Under the pieces are notes generated by a model. That model had not been told where the DNA came from. It ran no database searches and saw only the letters and a program-made list of their open reading frames with translations. From Straminergon stramineum (lineage: Eukaryota; Streptophyta; Bryopsida; Hypnales; Calliergonaceae), in NCBI GenBank assembly GCA_963920665.1, contig OY987271.1, forward strand, positions 7,381,350-7,445,349: a DNA stretch of 64,000 nucleotides. The letters run 5' to 3'. Shown here one piece after another: positions 36,374 to 47,718 of the stretch (position 1 is its first letter; the number at the start of each line of letters is the position of its first letter). The position numbers were made by a program, and so were the translations under genes.

Positions 36374-39300
36374 ATAGGACAAATCATTGTACTATTTATC
36401 GTGCAAATAGTATGATAGTATGATAGTACAAGTAGTAGTGATACTCATTTTTGTCTTGAAAATTTGATCCCTATGTTGGTTGGATTTTTGAATATTGTAC
36501 GGTTTGTTTCTAGTTATAGTAGAAACACCCATGACCAACCACTTAAGGAATCTATGCATGGTCTGGAGTTGTAGAAGGCAATTTTAATTTACAACCTTGT
36601 GGACAAATGGAAATCATGGGCATTGCCAAAGTTTTGTAATTTTATTCCTTAAATTTAAATTGTTATGAATTTTAGAAGCCAAAAGTTGGCCTTCTCCCAT
36701 CCCCAATATATAGATTCTTCCATCATTGCTCATCTAAAGACTAATTGGGCTCTCAAAACAAAGCAAATGTGTCATTACAATGATGGCTACAAGTTGGTGG
36801 GAAACCCAAAACTTCATAGTTACTTGTCAGTCATCTCCCTGTTGAATTTCCCATTACCTATGTATCGACCATGGGTTATGGCTAGTAATGGGCGGTTCTA
36901 CCATAGATTGTACCTGAATGAGATTGGAGAAGGTACCATTTGCATCTCACAAAACAACAAGATGACGTTATTAGGAATTACCATTTATATCAGATATGTT
37001 CATAGGCTTGTTAAAAATTAAGTGCCCTAAACAATGGTTAGGTTTGACAAAACATATTTCTAAGAGCAATTGGGGTTTTATTTTCCAAAGGAAAAAAAAT
37101 TGTGGAAAAAAACAAATCTTTCTATTTATAAGCATCTCCCAAATCACATTTGCCAACTTCAGTAATTAATTATTTGGCAAGGATTGTCAACCTTGACCCG
37201 CAATCATGGTAGCAATTTAGCAGTTTAGTTTTTTCTATCATCCATTACATCCTTCCACACAATTATTTTTGAAAAGATGAAAATCAAGTTTTCATTTGTG
37301 GAAATTTATCCTAGATTGTCAACTCAATTCTCCAATATTGAATTTCCCAAGTTGCCAAATACCCACATGTATTCTTAAAAATATGAAAAGTTGAAACTTC
37401 ACCTTGGGTAGGATTGGAAATAGTTCATAAGTTAAATTACTTTGAACTTTACAATCTTCATATGCTAAAGATATAGGATGCAAAAATTGTAAGGTAGGAG
37501 TTAAGTCACTCTTAATAAAAATACTAGATTGTTTTTTGAGATGAATTTCAAACCTCATTTACACATGATAAATCAATTTTTTTCAATTATTTTCAAATCG
37601 AAATTCATGAAGAGAATTTAGGTAGGGTGATGAAAATGTACCTCAAACCCTCTCTATATTTTGCCTACAACTTTTCATTGAAGGCTTCAAATCACAGATG
37701 ACTTTTTAGGGTTCAAATTTGACTTGATTCTCTCATTATTTTGGTTGAATGAATTTTGAAATAAATTTGTTTGCTAGTTATTTGCAAAAGAGGTCTACAA
37801 TAATATAGGTATCTATAATATGATTAACTACATAATAGACAAGGAAATTATTTCTCTTTTATTATAAAGGTGATTGTAGAAAAGACTTGTATTATTTTGC
37901 ATCATGTTTTGATTGCAATGTGTTCTTTAGTAAAACTTCAGGATCAACAATAGGTAATGTAGCCAAAATTTTACAATAAAGGTGGATATGACCATATTAC
38001 ATTTTATAAATAACTTGGTAAGAAATATTGATTTTATCACACTTATTGTTTTAGAGATTGAAGCTAGTAATATTGAGCATTCAAAAATTTAGCATAAATG
38101 AATTTACTATGACATTTTTAAAACTATTTTCTGTTTTTTACAAATTAAAATTTCAAATTACCTATTTTGTACTCTTTAGTTCTTTCCTCCTTAGAAAATT
38201 ATTCTATGTTTGGAATTTCTATAGTAAAATCTTCTTAAAGGTTAAACCTTGTCTATGTTTTATTCATTTGTTAAATTAAGTTTTCAAGGACTTTAGAAAA
38301 AAATTACTATTGTACTTGACTATCAAGTTTGGCAAAAATTAAGTAAAGAAAAAAATGCTGAATTTTATTGGAAATAACTAAAGGAAGAAGTCTGAAAACA
38401 AATGGATTAATGTTGATTGTAGATGACAAACTATCAAAAAATGGGCCACATCCAAATTTCAGAATGTTCCACATGAAAATCTTAGAATCACATATTTGAC
38501 ACCTTTGTAATCTTCCTATAATCAAGGCACCAAATTAATCTTAAAAAAATTGATATTGTAATTGATTTTAAAAGATGTTGTTGAATCACTTTTTCCAACT
38601 TTATTTAATTAATTAAACATGAAATATTGACCTCAATGGCTGGGTATTATAGTACACTACTAAAATACCACAAATGATATAGGTCTTTCTTGCATTCACT
38701 TCTAGGTGATTATACAAAATTCAATCACACTATGCATTTCTTGTATTCCACACCTTCAATGTAAAGATTCTATTGGTCAAGGATGGTAGGGCACATTTCA
38801 TTGATTATTAAATATACTTACTTTAGGAAATCAAATAAAAGAATTCATAATGAAATGAAATTAGGATTGGCTCAATGGTCTGCAAACCCCAATTTTGGAT
38901 GCAATATGATTTTTTGGGGTATTTGATAAGAAAGGTATATAAATTGAGGTGTATACCAAAGACAAAATGTTGTTCTTATTGTGAACAAAATCCAATGACA
39001 CTTTCAATTTGGATCATTATTGCATCTCCTGTATGTGAGAAAAGCTCCAAAATAGTCACATATTTAACTTGTTTGATGTAAAGAAGGAGCAAGTTCAACA
39101 CATGTTAGCTAAATAACTAATTAAAGTCTAATAGGGTAGTCCAACTAAAAAAAATTGTATTGAATTTTAAAAATTATTTGGAAGTTGTTTTTTCTTTTAA
39201 AAAAAATTAGTGTTGGACTTGTGGCATTAAATATCCCTTGTAAACCATCCCTTTTTGCATTACTTCATAACTTGTCAACAATTAATAAAACCATTATTTT

Positions 39301-41145
39301 AATTAAAATGATCCTAATTCCACTTCTAATAGCAGTAAACCTTTATTCAAATGTGCCTTTTTGAAGTGAGATGAAGTGTTTCTTTTGTAGTGATAACTTG
39401 GTACAAATAATGTGGCCTTATTTCCTACTAATTTGTAGAACTTTGACAACTTTTATTTATTTATTTTTATTTGGAACAACACTATAGGTCATAGTTTTTA
39501 TATTTGGTTATCTTTGGTATTGTTTGACATTAAAATTTTCCACATTTCAAACATTATATTCAATTATTTTTTATATTATCCAACTAAAGTATTTGGAATT
39601 ATTTTCTATTAAATTTTCTCCTTCCCTACAATTGTGTCATATTTTGAGCACAGTGAATATTTGACCATATTTAATATGGCTTTCAAATATAAGTTGCTCA
39701 TTACTGAATTATCAATCCAATGGTGTATGTTTTATCATATTTTAGGAATAAAATATGGTTTTCTTCATACCTTTGAGGGTTAAGGGATAATTATTTCTAA
39801 AACATAAGTTTCTAAGACAAGCTCTAGAAGCCATGTCATAGTTATGTGATTTTCTATTTGTACCCTTGTAGGGTGATTGTACACCTACTCATACATTCAA
39901 GTCTTCAATCAAATCAATCATTGGAGGTACACCCTTATAAGAGAATATAGAAGTCAGAAGGTAAAATCAAATGCCCCCTTGTTATATTATGTCTTTTTCC
40001 TTTCACTTGTAAGAAATGAAAATGTGCCATATTTCAAAAGTGAGAAACTTCAAATTCACATCATCAATTATCTATACAAGAATTGAAGGTGTAGAACAAG
40101 AGATACAAAGTTTGAAAGATGAATACATGCACAAGATTCAAATTTGCTCTTCAACAATGATTCTACTATACATAGTATTTTTTCAATTTAGAAGTGGGTG
40201 TTAATTTACTAAAATGATGATACATAATTAAAGGAATCTCAAACCTAGCAAGACATGGTGAATAAATCAATTGATTTGTAAATGTTTTTGTTGGAAACAA
40301 GAAATTTATCATAGTTTTTAAAACTATTTGAAAATGTAATTCTTTCATACAATGTATGTCAATGACATATGAGAGATGTCCTTTACAAGAAACCACAAAA
40401 GTTTGGCTTTCACACATAATATGTTATATGACATTGAATAATTTGAATTGTTTTGAGGTGCATTCTACCTTGCATCCACACAAAATATGTACCAAATTGT
40501 GAAAGCACAAAAGATGTTGTAAGCTAAAATTCATACTTTGTCAGAATATTAAATTTCAATTGGTATTGCTTTTGCTTAATTTTTCATGAGTAAAATAAAT
40601 AAATAATTTTGCCATTACAAGAATTGAGATTGGAGATGTTGTTAGAGGTACAAATAGGATTGTTTCCTTAGTACCTCAACAAATTCAATACAAAAATGTC
40701 AAATATTTAATTTGTAGTAGACATTTGATTTCAACCAATGAAATGCATTATTGAATTTTTTCTCTTTCTATTAAAAATTAGCTTATGACAATAATTAAAG
40801 TAAGACAACCTATTGTGTCCACCTATTAATTTTTTTTTAATATTCATAACTAATTCATATTTTGTCAAATAAAAATATACTAAATTTTTCTTCTTTTTAC
40901 TTCGTATTATTGTTGTTGGTATTATTTATTTTGGATGGATAAGGTTGAGTGTACAAATGTTATTCCTGATGTTAGATTGAAATCTTAAAATCTAGAATAT
41001 ACTTGTAGTTGGAACTCTACAATCTTTAGATATAGTATGCATAGATATTATTTCTCCACCTATGAATTTTTCTTAAAGAAATCAATTCTCTTTCAACCTT
41101 CCACGAGGTTAGATCATAAATCGAGTTCTAAAAAGGGTGACTTAC
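36374..41145. other. Long AT-rich intergenic stretch, repeats only
   Basis: No coding gene is visible; the many 60-120-codon frames lack domains. The portion at about 37060-38000 shares phrases with 61230-61600, for example 'acaaatctttctatttataa' and 'aaggtggatatgaccat', so it is an old dispersed repeat. The end of a possible TTAA element, CCTTTGAGGG-TTAA, lies at 39771-39783 without an identified partner. Confidence 0.5.
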
Positions 41146-42394
41146 TTTACCCCCTAAAGGACCGAGTGTCTCCTAGAGGGACAAATGAAAGTTTCAATAG
41201 GTTCCTATGATCTCAATTTTTGGCATGATTTTTTAAAATTCTTTTAAATATAGAAAAATACATTAATTTATGGGGCTATAGTTTTTAATTTATTGGTGTC
41301 TAGGAGCAAACATTATGCCACTTTCAGCTCAAAATGGAGTTTGTTGGACAACACAAAAGACTAGACTCAAAAATTCAAAATTTAATTTCTTGTAGGAAAT
41401 ATTTTTTGTCTACATTGAAAAATTTGATTCATTCTATTTGAACCTAGGATGAAGGACGGCTATTGAGCGTCTTGTTTTTTCAGGCAATTAGAGCATCTTC
41501 TTCAAGAAATAACTTATGGGATTCATTTTGACCTCAAATTTTACAACTACCTTACGTGTAGGACAGTTGTGTAGACAATTACAGAAAATTTGGAAGATGT
41601 CTGAAAGTTAAAAAAAATTTACAATTATTTCTGAAAATCTGAAAAAATCCATTGTTGCTAATTCTGAATATCCAAAAATAATTTTTGAGAAAATTTAGAA
41701 AAATGAACACATTTACTCACGAATAGAAAGAATCAATCCAAAATTAGGAGTGTCTAAAAATTAAGAAGACCAAAGTGTCAAAAGCCAAGAATTTAAATGG
41801 AGTTGCCAAACCATCTGAATTCTAAATTAAATTATTTCATCACCAATGTGCCAAAATAGACTTGAACGTGCAGTAAAAAGAAATTCTACATGGTTTAGTT
41901 TGCTTGCTAGTCAGAGTAATCTCACCATTGGGGATTATTTTAGTGAGTTTCAATTCCATCTTAGAACCAATAACAATTTAGTTTTTCCTTTTATCTTGTA
42001 CCTACTTCTACCTAACAATTTTTTTATGAATGAAAATGAAGTGTGCTCTTTTCAAATATTTTTCCCAATCCTTCAACTCAATTCTTCAACAATTCTTTTT
42101 TAATCCAAAATCTACATTGCAAAAACTTGAAGTTAAGAAGAGTCTAAGCCTCAATAAAATCTACTTAGGCTAGGTTCAAGAGAAGACATTTTCCTCACTT
42201 CAAAAGCGTATATCTTGCAATCTATGAGATCAAAGTGTCTAAAATCTCTTCCACATAATTTTATACTAATTGAGTGCAAGATCCTATGATTAGACATGCA
42301 AAAAATCAAAATTTAAAAAGTTCACACTTTGCAATAGAAATGACAATTTGGAAGGTTTTTTGACGAAAAGAAGGCATACACCTCTAGGAGTTAA
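41146..42394 (+). mobile_element. TTAA-family element (~1.25 kb), one end decayed
   Basis: The left edge is TTTA-CCCCCTAAAGGACC. The right edge is CCTCTAGGAG-TTAA at 42391-42394. The interior has the same phrase order as 22133-23048 and 44770-45687. The length exceeds that of its relatives by about 330 bp, suggesting an internal insertion. Confidence 0.5.
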
Positions 42395-43867
42395 CATAAA
42401 CTCCATTGTAGTACTACAATATCTAAATTGCATGGACCTAGAGAATGAGTGCTAAAACATGTATATCCAAACTTGATTATACGGACAATTAATCCAAAAT
42501 TGATACTATGGTAGGAGGACCATAGTCACCATACAATACTGAGGCTCTAAAAGCATCTTCTAATGTAGACACACGGTCTGCTTTCTCATTGCATTAACAA
42601 TGTATAGTGGGTTACTATAAAGATACATGATGGCAATTTGCATAATGTAGAATATAGTTGGCATTTTTATTTTGCTCAATCACCATTCATATTTTACTAT
42701 ATGCAAGCCTAATCAAGCATACAAAAATTTTAGTTTAAAAAAAATAGAACTCCATTTATGGTGATTTTTTAATTTAATTTTCATGGTTTTACATGATATT
42801 TCATTGAAAAACATTGATAACGGATTTTATCCATTGCAGTGATAAGGTAGTCTCCTCTTAAAGTGACCATTTAAGAGCTGATTGCCTTTTCGGGGAAGCG
42901 AAATTCCTTGTAACAATTTTCAGTCAATTTTAGTAGGAAGAAAAATGGAATTGGCATCTAACCCAAGTTGTTTCATATTTTTTGGACCTTTGTGGAATTA
43001 GTTACGAATTTTAGAAGTTGAAATGCAATTGTCATTGAAAGCGACTATCTCCTGAAATGTGCACTTCTGGTACATTGAAGAAAGCAAAATGTACCTCTGA
43101 ATCATGATTGCGTTTAGAGCATGGGTGCTTTTAGAGTAGACTACCTTATGTGGGAAACATTTATATATACATCTTTCCTTGAATAAGCATCTTCAGATTT
43201 TGTACATTTGGGCTTGATGGTACAATTACTTTGCCAAATTCTAATTACAATAAAGATATATCTATTTTTCAAAATTAGGGCATTGTCATGTCAACCTTGA
43301 AATTTCTATCCAAAAAATTGTGAAATTTGTATGGAGATGCTTGTTGAACACTGCCAGTAGTATCTAATTTAACCCATTTAGTTTTTATTGCATAATGTAG
43401 AATATCGTTGACATTTTTATTTTGCTCAATCAACATTCATATTTTATTGGACACAAACCAATCAAGCGTATGAAATTTTAGTTTCAAAACAAAAAAACTT
43501 CATTTTTGCTGATTTTTTTATTTTACTTTTATAGTTTTACATAATAATTCATTGAAGAATATGAGTGATGAAGTTTTTTAATTTGATTGCGCGGAGATAT
43601 GTAGAAAATACATACTCACATCTTTCAAATATGGGCCAAATTGCCATCATGTATCTTTATGATACCCCATTGTAGTGTACACTTGAGGAGGTGAGAGCTC
43701 TCAAAGACTACTGCATTTCAACTTCAAAATTTCATAATTAATTCCCTGATAAAGCTCCAAAAAATATGAAACAAGTTAAATTAGATACAAATTCCATTTT
43801 TCTTTCAAAAAAATTTGATGAAAAATATTTCAAAAAGTCTAAAATCCCCCAACTTAATTTTTAGCTA
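42395..43867. repeat. Nested and duplicated repeat block
   Basis: The segment 42648-42820 is repeated directly at about 43390-43560 ('cataatgtagaatatagttg' and following). The segment 'agatacatgatggcaatttg' near 42620 is inverted at about 43640. A reverse copy of the 19582 repeat sits at 42880-43140 and a direct partial copy at 43690-43840. This looks like one old element split by others. No gene is seen. Confidence 0.5.
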
Positions 43868-44773
43868 TTAACCCCTCAATTCCCAAGCTTTTTCTCCATC
43901 AAAAAATACTCAAAATGGCTGTGACTTCTATTGCAAAGAACAAAAAACTTTAAAAATTGTCTCTTTTTTGCATATCTAATTGGAGTACATTGTACTATAC
44001 TAGAATAAAAACGTGTTGAAGAAATTTCATTAACTTTGAGTGTGTAAATTGCAAGATTTTTGTATGCCTTATTTGAATAAATTTTTTGGCTTTAATTCTT
44101 TTTAACTCAAATTTTTGCATTGTTGATTTTGATTTTCTAATTTTTCATATTGAATAATTGAATTGAGAATCTACGAAAAAAAGACTTGATTTTCACTCAT
44201 AAAAAGTTGTTAATCAAAAGTAGGTTTAAGATTGAAAGAAAAATGAAACCATTCATAGCTCTCAAATGGGATTGAAATGCAATAATTCCAACAATAAGAT
44301 TGTTCTTGTCAGCAGATTGAACTCTATCTAACAATTATTTCGTGAAAAATTGTAGAAATTGTATTCAAAAATAATTTTTGTAAGTGATTTTTTTCAAGAT
44401 GCTTAGTTTGTCCATAACTTTCTCATTACTAGTCCAAATAGAATGAATCAAAGAAAAAATAGACAAAAATATATTCTTTAAGAAAAAAGTTGAAAACTGA
44501 AAAACTGAAAAATTGAAAATTAAGAAAATTGAAAAAATTCAACATTTGTGATTTTTTGGAGGTTTCCCCCTTGAGTTGCTTTTTAGGCTTATTTTGCCAT
44601 AACTTTTGCTCTTGGGCATTGATTGAAATAAAAATTATATTATTAGAAAGCTAATCAGATTTCCTAGCTTCAAAACAAGTTCAAAAAAATCAAGTCGAAA
44701 ATTGTTGAGATCACACAAGCCTATTTGAAATCTCAAGAGTCTCTCGCATGGACTTTGGGAATATAGGAGTTAA
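43868..44773 (-). mobile_element. TTAA-bounded element (906 bp), reverse orientation
   Basis: The ends read TTAA-CCCCTCAATTCCCAAGC and GGACTTTGGGAATATAGGAG-TTAA. The interior is the reverse complement of the 44770-45687 type. Its right TTAA (44770-44773) is also the left TTAA of the next element, so the two abut in opposite orientation. Confidence 0.62.
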
Positions 44774-45687
44774 CCCCTAAAGTCCCAAAGTTCCTATGGG
44801 GGACTATTGGGATTTAAGGTAGGCCCTTGTGATCCCAATTTTTGACGTGATGCTTTGAAATTTTTTGGGAAGATGGGTATTCATAGTAGCTTCTTGGGAA
44901 TATAGTTTTTTCTTTCAATTGGTGTCCATGAGCAAAAGTTATGCCACCCTAAGTGCAAAAAGTAGCTCAAGAGGCAGCCCCAAAAAATCACAGAAAATTG
45001 AGTTTTTTAAATAAATTTTTTTTTTCTCAAAGATTATTTTTTTGTCTAAATCTGAAGCTTTGAATCATTCTATTTGGACTAGTGATGAGAAACTTATGGA
45101 CAATCTTGGTTTTCAAGTAATCTAAGCATCATTTTGAAAAAAATACTTACAAAATTCAGTTTTGAATGCATTTTTACCAAAAGAATTGTTAGATAGGTTT
45201 AATTTTGCTTGCTAGAACAATCTCACTGCTGGGATTATTGTGTTTCAATTCCATCTTAGAGCTATTAACATTTTAGTTTCTCTTTTAATCTTGAACCTAA
45301 TTCTACTTAACAACTTTTTAATGTATAAAAATTTAATGTTTTTTATTGAATTTTTTCTAGATTCTCAACTAAATTCTTCAAAATAAAAATAATAAAATAA
45401 AAATCATTAGTGCAAAAATTTGAAGTTTAGAAGATTTAAAGCCAAAAAATCTAGTTGAGAAAGGTGTAAAAAAACTTGTTTTCCTCACTTCAAATGCAAA
45501 TATCTCACAATCTGTCCAGTCAAAGTCTTTGAAATTTCTTCCATACATTTATATACTAGTTTAATACAAGACCCCACAGTTAGATATGCAACAAAACTAA
45601 TTTTTAAAGTTTAGTGTTCTTCGCAATAGAAATGGTAGTTTTGAATGGTCTATGATGAAAAAAAAGCCTTGGGACTTTAGGGGCTAT
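44770..45687 (+). mobile_element. TTAA-bounded element (~918 bp) with 16/17 matching ends
   Basis: The left end TTAA-CCCCTAAAGTCCCAAAG and the inverted right end CCCCTAAAGTCCCAAGG differ at one of 17 bases. The right flank has CTAT where TTAA is expected. The interior carries the family phrases 'gatcccaatttttgacgtga', 'ttgaatcattctatttggac' and 'ccatcttagagctatta'. No coding frame is seen. Confidence 0.65.
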
Positions 45688-46077
45688 GGTAGAAGTAACT
45701 ATTTTTGATAGCCCCTCCCTAGGATGGCATTAGAGGGTGGCCTATTATAGATAACAATTGGATGCATTGTTTATTGAAAAAGAATCTTTGTTTGTACCTT
45801 CTCATCCACTCATCTCTCTTCCCTCTTCATTTTGGGAAGAAGTGCCAAAGCTAACCATAATAGGTGAGTCTATGAGACCTCAATGGATCCAAATGAAAAG
45901 TTCACATTTCTATTGAATAAAATATTAATTATTCAGAAAAAAAATCCATTTTATGTTTTTGCACTCTCCTTTAACCCTATATTTGTACACATATTTAACT
46001 CAATTTCTCAACAAAATTTCCCATATCCTACATGTTGAAATGCTTCAGTTTTCGTAAATAGGTTCCTCTACCTCAAC
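45688..46077. other. AT-rich DNA between TTAA-family elements
   Basis: No gene or delimited repeat was recognised. Confidence 0.45.
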
Positions 46078-46487
46078 CCATAAACGACACGTTGGATGTT
46101 TTTTGTTCAATGAATGACAAGGAATTCTCTTGTGTAGGACAGAAGTGCAACTATTCATCCTCAAAATTAGGGGTGGGAAGGGGCAATGTTCTACTGTAGT
46201 TGTCATACAATTCCAAAAAAACATAATTTCCACAGTCACTAGTCCAGCGTTTAAAGGTTAACCCTTGAATGCTGGGTTGGTGACCTTGGAAATCAAGCAT
46301 TTTAAAACCGTGTGACATCATCTACTTTAAAAAACCCAAAAATACTCATGGGGAGTAAAACTATTGTAGAAGATCTTCCCTTTCCACCCCTAATTCGGAG
46401 GATGAATAGTTGCAATTTTGTCCTATATAGAAGAATTCCTTGTCATTCATTGGACGAAAAACGTCTGCCTTGACGTTTAGGGGTTAA
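46078..46487. mobile_element. Foldback with ~110-bp arms, ending in CCCCTAAACG-TTAA
   Basis: The arm at about 46078-46205 ('caatgaatgacaaggaattc', 'caactattcatcctc', 'aggggtgggaagggg') is repeated in inverted form at about 46360-46483. The centre holds a second TTAA junction (46258-46261) within an imperfect palindrome, AAAGG-TTAA-CCCTT. The right TTAA at 46484-46487 is shared with the next element. The left terminus is degraded. Confidence 0.6.
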
Positions 46488-47415
46488 CCCCTAAAGTTCC
46501 TTGACTACCTTATCACCTAAAACCCTCAAAAACTGCCATTTCTAATACAAGTACCAAATTTTTGAAAAATATCATTTTGGACACATGTAACCGTAGGATC
46601 TTGTAGTAATCTACATTGAGAAGATGTGGAAAAAATTTCAGAAATTTCCACCATGTAGATTGCAAGATATTAACATTTGAAGTGACAAAAATCCTTTTTT
46701 TGGCCCTGCGAAAAACCGGGCAGCTGCACTTCACAAAATCCTATTTGTATGAAAAAATGTCCAAAATGGTGGTGCTTCTTTAGATTCATTCTTGAAGTCA
46801 AGTTTTCTATATTCTTGAAAATTTTCAGATCATTTGGAATTGTGCAACATATAGGAAAAAAATAGTAAGTACAAAGATGTAGAGAATGATTCAAAATACT
46901 AAATTGTTAATAGTTTATTATTGGAATTGGAAAATGCCAATCCCAATGGTGGAAATGTTGTAATAAACAATCTATACCCTATGATTTTATTTTTTTCCAA
47001 AAATATTAAAAATTGAGTTAAATAAAGGACTTCAAAGTTTATTTTAGAGTAGAAAATCCATAAGTGCCCGTAAACTAAAACATCTCATAACTTTTGACTC
47101 ATTGATCAAAATGGAATGATTCAAAGCTTTCTATGTATATATCAATCTAGAAAACCAATTTCAAATTTTTATTTTTGAAAAAAGTGATTTTTTCAGATCT
47201 GCCCAGACTGCCTGAGTTGAGAAACAAACAACATATTAGGCCATAACTTTTGACTCATATTTCCAAATGTCCTGAAATTTAGTGCATATGAAAGATATTC
47301 CTCGTCCACACCTTCTATTAAAATTTGGGCCAAAAACATGGAAATCTGTAGTCACACGTACCTGCCCAAAATTTCTATGTTGCCAAAAAAGGCACCTTGG
47401 TCCTTTAGGGGTTAA
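46484..47415 (+). mobile_element. TTAA-bounded element (932 bp), mate of 10846-11767
   Basis: The ends read TTAA-CCCCTAAAGTTCCTTGACTA and CCTTGGTCCTTTAGGGG-TTAA. The interior is the reverse complement of 10846-11767 over its full length. The right TTAA (47412-47415) overlaps the 5-bp target duplication of the copia insertion that begins at 47419. Confidence 0.68.
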
Positions 47416-47418
47416 GTG
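47414..47418. repeat. Target-site duplication of the copia element, left copy (AAGTG)
   Basis: AAGTG immediately precedes the left LTR. The same five bases follow the right LTR at 52733-52737. A 5-bp duplication is standard for Ty1/copia integrase. Confidence 0.9.
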
Positions 47419-47718
47419 TATTGAGAAAGAGAACAAAAGAATGTATTTCAATGAAGAGGAACACAAACAAGTGTGAGAAAGGGATATTCAACCCATGCTA
47501 GGGGTTGCCTTCTTATACTACTCTACTACCTAGTGCCATGACTAATGACATATGGGATAATTGTCTAAGAGGTATGCCCCTCTCTATAGGCACCACTTAA
47601 AGGACTTCCCCTCTCTAATATCTCATTGCTTTTACTACAAACAACACATAACTAAGGTTAGCCCATACTTAAGACCTACTTCAAACAACCTATGACATCC
47701 TACTCACTTCCTTCAACA
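47419..47718 (-). repeat. 3' LTR of the copia element (300 bp)
   Basis: Read on the element's strand it starts TGTTGAAGGAAG and ends TTCTCAATA, giving TG..TA rather than the usual TG..CA termini. It is indistinguishable from 52433-52732. A TATA-like word (GTATAAG, minus strand) lies near 47512-47518. The stop codon of gag-pol (47700-47702) lies inside this LTR. Confidence 0.93.
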
